Below, in pieces: positions 5,788-11,851 of a DNA stretch of 12,434 bases. Source of the stretch: Rhizobacter sp. (GTDB lineage: Bacteria; Pseudomonadota; Gammaproteobacteria; Burkholderiales; Burkholderiaceae_C). A model generated the notes under the pieces. That model did no database searches. It saw nothing but the letters and a program-made list of their open reading frames with translations, and was not told the origin of the DNA. Positions within the stretch are counted from its first letter, which is position 1. The number at the start of each line of letters is the position of its first letter. The position numbers were made by a program, and so were the translations under genes. Location of the stretch: the NCBI GenBank assembly GCA_025359585.1, contig JANYFX010000639.1, forward strand, positions 1 to 12,434, read 5' to 3'.

Positions 5788-7470
5788 TCAATCGAACTTG
5801 TCGAGCACCGCGCCCGAACTTGCGCTCGATGCGTTGAAAGCGAACTTGGCCAGCACGCCGCGTGTGTAGCGTGGTGAAGGTGCCTTCCACACGGCCCGGC
5901 GCTGCCCCAGCTCGGAATCGCTGACGTTGAGTTGCAAGCTCAGCGTGTGCGCATCGATGGTGATCGAGTCGCCTTCCTGCACCAATGCGATGTTGCCGCC
6001 AGCGTAAGCCTCGGGCGCCACGTGGCCGACGACCATGCCCCAGGTGCCGCCCGAAAAACGCCCGTCGGTGATCAGGCCGACCGATTCGCCGAGCCCCTGG
6101 CCGATCAGCGCGCCGGTGGGTGCCAGCATCTCCGGCATGCCGGGCGCACCCTTGGGGCCGAGGTAACGCAGCACCATCACGTCGCCGGCCACGATCTTCT
6201 TCGCCATGATCGCGGCGAGCGCCGATTGTTCGTCGTCGAAAACGCGCGCCGGGCCTGTCATCACCGGGTTCTTCAGGCCGGTGATCTTGGCCACGCAGCC
6301 TTCGGGCGACAGGTTGCCGCGCAGGATCGCGAGGTGGCCTTGTTCGTACATCGGCTTGTCGATCGTGCGGATCACGTTCTGGTCGGCACGCGGCGCGTCG
6401 GGAATGGCGGCGAGGTTCTCGGCCACGGTCTTGCCGGTGATCGTGATGCAGTCGCCGTGCAACAGCCCGGCCTTCAGCAGCAGCTTCATCACCTGTGGAA
6501 TGCCACCAGCCTGGTGCAGGTCGACCGCGAGGTACCGGCCCGACGGCTTCAGATCGCACAGCACGGGAACCTTCTTGCGCATGCGCTCGAAGTCGTCGAT
6601 CGTCCACTCGACGCCGGCCGTGTGCGCGATCGCCAGGAAGTGCAAGACCGCGTTGGTCGAGCCGCCGGTGGCCATGATCACCGCCACGGCGTTTTCGATG
6701 CTCTTGCGCGTGACGATGTCGCGCGGCTTCAGGTCGGCTTTCACCGCTTCAACGAGCACCCGTGCCGCTTCGGTGGCGGCCTTCGAAATCTCGTCGTGGG
6801 TGTTCGCCATGGTCGACGAATACGGCAGGCTCATGCCCAGCGCCTCGAAGGCCGAGCTCATCGTGTTGGCGGTGTACATGCCGCCGCACGAGCCGCTGCC
6901 GGGAATGGCGCGGCGCTCGATCTGGCAGAAGTCTTCTTCGCTCATGTTCCCGGCGCTGAACTGGCCCACGGCCTCGAACACGCTGACGATGTTCAGGTCC
7001 TGGCCCTTGTAGCGCCCCGGCAGGATCGTGCCGCCGTAGACATAGATGGCCGGCACGTTGGCGCGCAGCATGCCCATCATGCCGCCGGGCATGTTCTTGT
7101 CGCAGCCGCCGACCACGAGCACGCCGTCCATCCACTGGCCGCCCACGCAGGTCTCGATGCAGTCGGCGATCACCTCGCGCGAGACCAGGCTGTACTTCAT
7201 GCCTTCGGTGCCCATCGCCATGCCGTCGCTGATGGTCGGCGTGCCGAAGATCTGCGCGTTGCCGCCGGCCGCTTCGATGCCGGCCACGGCCGCGTCGGCG
7301 AGCTTTTGCAGGCCCGAGTTGCAGGGCGTGATCGTCGAGTGGCCGTTGGCCACGCCGATCATCGGCTTCTTGAAGTCGCCTTCTTCGTAGCCGAGGGCGT
7401 AGTACATCGAGCGGTTGGGCGCACGCGCCACGCCTTCGGTGATGTTGGCCGAACGTCGGTTGATCTTCAT
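5788..7470 (-). CDS. ilvD: Dihydroxy-acid dehydratase
   Basis: A 560-residue cytoplasmic iron-sulfur enzyme that dehydrates 2,3-dihydroxy-isovalerate and 2,3-dihydroxy-3-methylvalerate, the third step of valine and isoleucine synthesis. The three cluster-type cysteines are Cys50 (TPCNSGL), Cys123 (GGCDKNMPGG) and Cys195 (GSCGGMYT). Lys125, next to Cys123, matches the carbamylated metal-binding lysine, and Asp82 lies in the SDG metal site. The C-terminal DGRFSGGTWG carries the catalytic serine. The ~560 length fits the shorter [2Fe-2S] branch rather than the ~616-residue E. coli enzyme. A GAGGAG ribosome site precedes the start. It is divergent from a LysR gene that could control it and convergent with the Trp-rich gene. 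Confidence 0.97.
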   Translation of the reverse strand: MKINRRSANITEGVARAPNRSMYYALGYEEGDFKKPMIGVANGHSTITPCNSGLQKLADAAVAGIEAAGGNAQIFGTPTISDGMAMGTEGMKYSLVSREVIADCIETCVGGQWMDGVLVVGGCDKNMPGGMMGMLRANVPAIYVYGGTILPGRYKGQDLNIVSVFEAVGQFSAGNMSEEDFCQIERRAIPGSGSCGGMYTANTMSSAFEALGMSLPYSSTMANTHDEISKAATEAARVLVEAVKADLKPRDIVTRKSIENAVAVIMATGGSTNAVLHFLAIAHTAGVEWTIDDFERMRKKVPVLCDLKPSGRYLAVDLHQAGGIPQVMKLLLKAGLLHGDCITITGKTVAENLAAIPDAPRADQNVIRTIDKPMYEQGHLAILRGNLSPEGCVAKITGLKNPVMTGPARVFDDEQSALAAIMAKKIVAGDVMVLRYLGPKGAPGMPEMLAPTGALIGQGLGESVGLITDGRFSGGTWGMVVGHVAPEAYAGGNIALVQEGDSITIDAHTLSLQLNVSDSELGQRRAVWKAPSPRYTRGVLAKFAFNASSASSGAVLDKFD

Positions 7471-7496
7471 GGGGTGTCTCCTCTGGCAAGGCGGAG

Positions 7497-7526
7497 AGTA
7501 TCCAGGGCCGTCGGCTCAGCGTCCAA
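7497..7526 (-). promoter_or_regulatory. Candidate sigma70 promoter for ilvD
   Basis: On the minus strand TTGGAC (7526-7521) as -35 and GATACT (7502-7497) as -10 are 18 bp apart. Transcription would start near 7490 and leave a ~20-nt leader containing the GAGGAG ribosome site. The -35 box faces the LysR promoter region. Confidence 0.4.
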
Positions 7527-7548
7527 TATATGTTTCAGCCGGCATTGA

Positions 7549-7554
7549 TATGCT
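7549..7554 (+). promoter_or_regulatory. Candidate -10 box giving a leaderless LysR transcript
   Basis: TATGCT ends 6 bases before the LysR ATG, so the expected transcription start falls on or next to the start codon. No ribosome site is visible. No clear -35 box is present, which is common for self-regulated LysR genes. Confidence 0.35.
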
Positions 7555-7560
7555 CTGCAA

Positions 7561-8490
7561 ATGAAAGACGAACCCGCTGTGCCCACCGTCGAGCTGCGCG
7601 CCTGGCGCCAGTTCCTGATGCTGGCCGAGCACTTGCACTTCGGGCGTGCCGCCGCGCTGCTGCACATGACCCAGCCACCGCTGACGCTGGCGATGCAGCA
7701 GATGGAGCGCCGGCTCGGCGTGGCGCTGTTCGAGCGCACGCGGCGCAGCGTGGCGCTCACGCCGGCGGGGCTCGCGCTGGTCGAGCCGGTGCGGCAACTG
7801 CTGCGACAGGCGGCGGCGCTGCCGGCCTTGGCCCGCAGTGCGACGAGTGGCGAGATCGGCCGCATTCGCCTTGGCTTCATCTCGACCGTGGGCTTCGGCC
7901 CTCTGCCGGCCTGGTTGCGCGGTTTTCGCGAGCGCTGCCCGGGCATCTCGGTCGAGCTGCGCGAAGCGACCGGCGACGTGCAGCTCAAGGCCTTCGAGCG
8001 CACCGAGATCGATGCCGGCTTCGTGCTGCACGCGCCCGGCATGGCTCCGGGTGCGGCACTCGGCCTGCAGACGTTGTCGCTCGGCGTCGAGCCGCTGGTG
8101 CTCGCACTGCCCGAATCGCTGCCCTGGGCCGCGGCACGCCGGCTGCGCCCGAGCGACATCCTCGCGCAGCCACTGGTGATCTTCCCGCGCGCCATCACGC
8201 CGTCGCTGTTCGACGCGGTGCTCGCGTTCTATCACCGGCAAGGTGTCACGCCGGCGATCGCGCAGGAGGCCATTCAGATGCAGACCATCGTCAACCTCGT
8301 CTCGGCCGGGCTCGGCATCGCGCTCGTGCCCAAAGCGGTGACGCAGTTGCAGCGCGCCGGGGTGGTCTACCGGCCGCTGCCGGCAGCGCTCGCGGCGGCT
8401 GCGCCGCAGTGCGAGACCAGCCTCGTGTGGCCTGCGGGGGCCGAGCCGGCGGTACAACGCTTCGTCGAGTTCGTGCGCGAATTGTTGTGA
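7561..8490 (+). CDS. LysR family transcriptional regulator
   Basis: A 309-residue DNA-binding regulator of normal LysR length. Residues ~11-70 form the winged helix-turn-helix (FGRAAALLHMTQPPLT recognition region, then LGVALFERTRRSVALTPAG). From ~97 (IGRIRLGFIST) to ~300 is the two-lobed effector-binding domain, with the usual GLGIALVPKAV loop near the C-terminus. It is divergent from ilvD with a 90-bp gap, the normal LysR layout, so ilvD and its own gene are the first candidate targets. The effector is unknown. No Shine-Dalgarno sequence precedes the ATG. A GTG seven codons in is an alternative start but also lacks a good site. The downstream lgt gene starts 48 bp later and may have its own promoter. 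Confidence 0.93.
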   Translation: MKDEPAVPTVELRAWRQFLMLAEHLHFGRAAALLHMTQPPLTLAMQQMERRLGVALFERTRRSVALTPAGLALVEPVRQLLRQAAALPALARSATSGEIGRIRLGFISTVGFGPLPAWLRGFRERCPGISVELREATGDVQLKAFERTEIDAGFVLHAPGMAPGAALGLQTLSLGVEPLVLALPESLPWAAARRLRPSDILAQPLVIFPRAITPSLFDAVLAFYHRQGVTPAIAQEAIQMQTIVNLVSAGLGIALVPKAVTQLQRAGVVYRPLPAALAAAAPQCETSLVWPAGAEPAVQRFVEFVRELL

Positions 8491-8502
8491 AGGCCGCTGG
8501 GG

Positions 8503-8508
8503 TATCGT
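8503..8508 (+). promoter_or_regulatory. Weak candidate -10 box for lgt
   Basis: TATCGT lies about 30 bp before the lgt ATG in the short gap after the LysR stop. TTGTTG (8482-8487) is a possible -35, but the spacing is only 15 bp. Confidence 0.3.
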
Positions 8509-8538
8509 TCGCGCTGCCTCTTGCTCCCGAACCGCCCC

Positions 8539-9339
8539 ATGCTCGTCTATCCGCACTTCAACCCGGTCGCGCTGCAGCTCGGTCCGATCGCCATTCACTG
8601 GTATGGCCTCACCTACCTCGCAGCCTTCGGCCTGTTCATCTGGCTGGGTGCGCAGCGCGTCAAGCTCGCGCAGTTCATCCAGGCCGGCTGGGCGCGACGC
8701 GACATCGAAGACCTGCTGTTCTACGGCGTGCTCGGCGTGGTGATCGGTGGGCGGCTCGGTTATGTGCTGTTCTACAAACCCGGCTACTACGCGGCCCACC
8801 CGCTCGAGGTGTTCGCGGTCTGGAAAGGCGGCATGGCGTTCCATGGCGGGCTGCTCGGCGTGCTGGTTGCGATGGCAGTGTTCGCGCGCATGCGCGGCCG
8901 GCGTTTCCTGGCCGTGACCGACCTGATCGCGCCGTGCGTGCCGACGGGCCTGGCCTGCGGGCGCATCGGCAACTTCATCAACGGCGAGCTGCCGGGGCGC
9001 GAAGCCGACCCGAGCCTGCCGTGGGCCATGATCTACCCGCAGACGGGGTCGAACATTCCGCGTCACCCATCTTCGCTCTACCAGTTCCTGCTCGAAGGCT
9101 TGCTGCTGTTCGCCGTGCTGTGGTTCTACGCGAAGAAGTCGCGCGGGCTGGGCCAGGTGTCGGGCGTGTTCCTGATCGGCTACGGGGTGCTTCGGTTCAT
9201 CGCTGAATTCTTCCGCGAGCCCGATGACTTCCTCGGCTTGCTGAGCTTGGGCATGAGCATGGGGCAATGGCTGTGTGTGCCGATGGTGCTTGCCGGCGTT
9301 GCGATGTGGCTCTGGGGGCGCGGGCGGTCGGCCGCATGA
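8539..9339 (+). CDS. lgt: Prolipoprotein diacylglyceryl transferase
   Basis: A 266-residue inner-membrane enzyme that moves a diacylglyceryl group from phosphatidylglycerol to the lipobox cysteine of prolipoproteins, the first step of lipoprotein maturation. The Lgt signature GRIGNFINGE is at 141-150. His102 (AFHGG), Arg142 and Arg226 (EFFR) fit conserved residues of the family, and seven or so hydrophobic segments run through the protein. The length is normal. The ATG at 8539 is preferred to a TTG six codons earlier because the homologous N-terminus (YPHFNPVALQLGP) begins right after it; neither has a strong ribosome site. The stop overlaps the start of the TPR gene in an ATGA. Confidence 0.97.
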   Translation: MLVYPHFNPVALQLGPIAIHWYGLTYLAAFGLFIWLGAQRVKLAQFIQAGWARRDIEDLLFYGVLGVVIGGRLGYVLFYKPGYYAAHPLEVFAVWKGGMAFHGGLLGVLVAMAVFARMRGRRFLAVTDLIAPCVPTGLACGRIGNFINGELPGREADPSLPWAMIYPQTGSNIPRHPSSLYQFLLEGLLLFAVLWFYAKKSRGLGQVSGVFLIGYGVLRFIAEFFREPDDFLGLLSLGMSMGQWLCVPMVLAGVAMWLWGRGRSAA

Positions 9340-10334
9340 AGGGCTTGCGAATCGCCGCGCTCGGTGCGCTGGTCTTCTCGTTGCCGCTCTGCGCTCAAAC
9401 CGTCAAGGACGCGTCGCTCGCCGCGCTGCTCGAAGCCGGCCACTTCATCGAAGCCGAGCGTGCCGCCACGGCGCGCATCGCGGCGCGGCCCGACGACATG
9501 GACGGCTACGCGGCGCTGACCCTGTCGGTGCTGAATGCCAATGACGGCGCGCGCCGCGAGATCGCGCTGAAGCAACTCGAAGCCTGCGCCGCGCGTTTGC
9601 CGCAAGCCGCCATGTGCCACTACGGTGTGGGCAGCGTGCTCGGCGCGCAAGCCATGTCGCAGGGCATGCTCAAGGCGCTGGGCAGCGTCGGCCGGGTGCG
9701 CGATGAGCTCGCTCGTGCGGTCGAACTCGACCCGCTGCTCTATGCGGCACGCAATGCGCTGGTGCAGTTCTATCTGGTCGTGCCCGGCATCGCCGGGGGC
9801 AGCGTGGCCAAGGCGCGCGAGATCGCCAGCGCGGCGAGCGCGCGCCAGCCCGAGCACGCCAAGCTGCTGCTGGCGCTGGTCGACATCGGCCAGAAGAAGC
9901 ACGAGCAGGCCGAGTCGTCGCTGGCGTCGGTGCGCGCCGGTGACGACAAGGAACTGGCCGCCGACGTGGCCGAGGTCTGGTCCCAGCTCGGCTTCACCTA
10001 CCTGAACGACAGGCAGGACACGAAGGCGCGCACGGTCTTCGAACGTTTGGTGCGCGAACGGCCGAACAGCCCGCGTAGCCACTACGGCCTGGGCCGCGTG
10101 CTCACCGATGCCGGTCAGTTCGACCCGGCGATTGCCGCATTCGAGCGTGCGAGCGCGCTCGACCGCACGGCCGAGTTGCCGATCGACTACCGCGCGGCGC
10201 TGGCCTACCAGGGCAAGGGTGACCGCGACAAGGCGCGCTCGCTGCTGACACGCTTCGTGGCTGCGGGCAAAGGCAACCCGAAGAACATCGACGATGCAAA
10301 AAAACGCCTGGTGCAACTGGCCGAAGCCAGCTGA
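9336..10334 (+). CDS. Periplasmic TPR-repeat protein
   Basis: A 332-residue protein with a Sec signal peptide (1-20, ending LPLCA before QTVKD). LPLC is a poor lipobox, so it is probably soluble periplasmic rather than a lipoprotein. The body is alpha-helical. Recognisable tetratricopeptide repeats lie at about 211-244, 245-278 and 282-315, and a conserved-looking PGIAGGSVAKA turn is at ~150-160. TPR proteins act as scaffolds; I cannot name the partner. The ATG at 9336 overlaps the lgt stop (ATGA), implying translational coupling. The upstream in-frame start at 9267 lies inside lgt and lacks a signal peptide. A link to lipoprotein or envelope assembly is inference from position only. Confidence 0.85.
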   Translation: MKGLRIAALGALVFSLPLCAQTVKDASLAALLEAGHFIEAERAATARIAARPDDMDGYAALTLSVLNANDGARREIALKQLEACAARLPQAAMCHYGVGSVLGAQAMSQGMLKALGSVGRVRDELARAVELDPLLYAARNALVQFYLVVPGIAGGSVAKAREIASAASARQPEHAKLLLALVDIGQKKHEQAESSLASVRAGDDKELAADVAEVWSQLGFTYLNDRQDTKARTVFERLVRERPNSPRSHYGLGRVLTDAGQFDPAIAAFERASALDRTAELPIDYRAALAYQGKGDRDKARSLLTRFVAAGKGNPKNIDDAKKRLVQLAEAS

Positions 10335-10344
10335 AGCTCGCCTC

Positions 10345-10350
10345 TAAAAT
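10345..10350 (+). promoter_or_regulatory. Candidate -10 box giving a leaderless dnaQ transcript
   Basis: TAAAAT ends 6 bases before the dnaQ ATG, so transcription would begin at or next to the start codon. No Shine-Dalgarno sequence is present in the 22-bp gap after the TPR gene. The -35 region is poor. Confidence 0.4.
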
Positions 10351-10356
10351 CATCCC

Positions 10357-11073
10357 ATGCGCCAAATCTTCTTCGACACCGAAACCACTGGCCTCAGCCC
10401 CGAGTCGGGCGACCGCATCATCGAGATCGGGTGTGTGGAAATGGTCGGTCGCCGCCTGACCGGGCGCAACCTGCACTTCTACGTCAACCCGGAGCGGCGC
10501 AGCCACGAAGATGCGGTCAAGATCCACGGCCTGACCGATGAGTTCCTCGCCGACAAACCGCTGTTCGCGGCGGTCGCCGACGAACTGCTCGACTACCTCG
10601 CCGGGGCCGAAATCATCATTCACAACGCCGGCTTCGACGTGGGCTTTCTGAACGAAGAACTGCGGCGCCTCGGTCGCCCCAAGTTCGCGACGCTGGTGGA
10701 CAAGATCACCGACAGCCTCTCGATGGCGCGCGAGATGTTCCCCGGCAAGGCGAACTCGCTCGACGCGCTGTGCAAGCGGCTCGAGGTCGACAACTCCAAC
10801 CGCAGCCTGCACGGCGCCTTGCTCGACGCCGGCTTGCTGGCCGAGGTCTACATCCGCATGACACGCGGGCAGAACTCGCTGGTGATCGACGCGGGTGAAA
10901 CCTCGGCCGCGCAAATGGCGCTCGACGCGGTCGACTTCGGTGCGCTGGAACTGCCCGTGATCGAAGCCAACGAGGCGGAAGCGGCGGCGCACGCATCGAT
11001 GCTCGTGGATCTCGACAAGGCCAGTGGCGGCAAGACGGTCTGGCGGCTGTCGAGCGAGCTGGCTGTGGCATAA
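10357..11073 (+). CDS. dnaQ: DNA polymerase III epsilon subunit (3'-5' proofreading exonuclease)
   Basis: A 238-residue replication proofreading subunit, near the 243 residues of the E. coli protein. The DEDDh exonuclease residues are all visible: Asp7 and Glu9 in FFDTETTGL, Asp94 in HNAGFDVGFLN, and His152 plus Asp157 in LHGALLDAGLL. Residues 1-175 are the nuclease domain. The rest, ending in KTVWRLSSELAVA, is the flexible tail that binds the polymerase alpha subunit. It is the first gene after the TPR protein with a 22-bp gap and seems to have its own -10 box. The rnhA gene that often accompanies dnaQ is not here. Its TAA stop lies within the predicted promoter of the following tRNA. Confidence 0.96.
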   Translation: MRQIFFDTETTGLSPESGDRIIEIGCVEMVGRRLTGRNLHFYVNPERRSHEDAVKIHGLTDEFLADKPLFAAVADELLDYLAGAEIIIHNAGFDVGFLNEELRRLGRPKFATLVDKITDSLSMAREMFPGKANSLDALCKRLEVDNSNRSLHGALLDAGLLAEVYIRMTRGQNSLVIDAGETSAAQMALDAVDFGALELPVIEANEAEAAAHASMLVDLDKASGGKTVWRLSSELAVA

Positions 11074-11074
11074 T
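11069..11074 (+). promoter_or_regulatory. Candidate -10 box for tRNA-Val, overlapping the dnaQ stop
   Basis: CATAAT matches TATAAT in 5 of 6 positions and includes the dnaQ TAA stop (11071-11073). Transcription would begin near 11081, leaving about 30 nt of leader before the tRNA. The -35 match upstream is weak (CTGTCG at 16 bp). Confidence 0.45.
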
Positions 11075-11110
11075 CTGCCGCTGTTTGGAACCCCACCAGA
11101 CGAGAAATTT

Positions 11111-11185
11111 GGGCGGTTAGCTCAGGGGTAGAGCACAACATTCACACTGTTGGGGTCGGAGGTTCGAAGCCTTCACCGCCCACCA
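11111..11185 (+). tRNA. tRNA-Val (anticodon CAC)
   Basis: A complete cloverleaf. The acceptor stem is GGGCGGT / ACCGCCC, the D arm is GCTC-AGGGGTA-GAGC, the anticodon arm is CAACA-TTCACAC-TGTTG with anticodon CAC (reads GUG, valine), the variable loop is GGGTC, and the T arm is GGAGG-TTCGAAG-CCTTC with one G-U pair. The discriminator base is A (11182) and the CCA end is encoded (11183-11185). Confidence 0.95.
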
Positions 11186-11851
11186 TCAAGAGGCTGCCAA
11201 GGTCGCTTCGTCAGAAGCGCGTGGCGCGTCTCAGGCGTCCAAGCTCCGGGCGAACCGGCGATCGTCAGATTCGGCAGCAGCAATCACCCGCTGTAAGGCC
11301 GCCAGGGCGCTGGCTGCACCACGTCGCACGAAGACTGCTCATGGTCTTTGGCTGGATGTTCGCCTACAAGAACTTCACCATCGCCGGGGTGCTTCGCGCA
11401 CTGCGCTAAAGCGACCAGGACCGAGCTGCCCCAGGCATCTCCTGAGACCGTCGGTGGTATCGCCAAGCTCGTGTTTCCTGGCGCTGTCGCTCGCCGCAGC
11501 TCACCAACAGGCTGGTGCTCGGTCGGGTGCCGCCTGGCGATGAAAAAAGTTCTTCCACGACCGAGCAACCGGCGATGAAGGTTTCGGCTTTCAAGGCCCA
11601 AGTCACCCGACGACAAGGCTCGCTCGTTCGCTTGTCTCAGGGTCGAGTGGCGCCGGCACGGTGGCCGATCAGCAGGCTGGCGCGTGGTCCCGACGACAGT
11701 CTGCGGCTCGCTTGTGTGCGAGAACGTACAGACCTTTCTTGACCTTCTCCTACGTGCATTGGGACGCTCGTCCGACGCCCGCGCTTGAGTGCGCGTTCGA
11801 TGATTCAACCGACATCGACACAGCTCAACACTCAAGCTTACGGAGACAAAA
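11186..11851. other. Gene-free stretch downstream of tRNA-Val
   Basis: About 666 bp with no reading frame I can support. Short frames here have atypical composition and no ribosome site or family motif. It holds small hairpins (11204-11219; 11707-11722, arms CTCGC/GCGAG) and scattered short direct repeats such as GGCGATGAA and GACCGAGC that may be chance. Near its right end a CGGAGA ribosome site (11841-11846) serves the secreted protein gene. I see no integrase, transposase or copy of the tRNA 3' end that would mark an attachment site. Confidence 0.6.
11204..11219 (+). terminator. Hairpin downstream of tRNA-Val
   Basis: CGCTTC-GTCA-GAAGCG, a 6-bp stem 18 bp after the tRNA end with no T-run. 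It may help end or trim the tRNA transcript; weak evidence. Confidence 0.3.

Noticed and set aside
7525..7555. LysR box (T-N11-A) between ilvD and the LysR gene
   Set aside because: ATG and CAT half-sites are present but the spacing is N12 and the arms do not extend, so it is not listed as a feature.
7516..9267. 583-codon minus-strand frame opposite LysR and lgt
   Set aside because: It is longer than either real gene but rich in Gln, His and Arg with no motif, and it lies opposite two clear protein families.
11221..11409. 62-codon plus-strand frame ending in VFGWMFAYKNFTIAGVLRALR-like sequence
   Set aside because: The last third looks faintly protein-like, but there is no ribosome site and I recognise no family; too weak to call a gene or a remnant.
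11606..11640. Inverted repeat GACAAG...CTTGTC as a terminator or integron attC-like site
   Set aside because: The stem is short and interrupted, there is no T-run, and no integrase or cassette structure is nearby.
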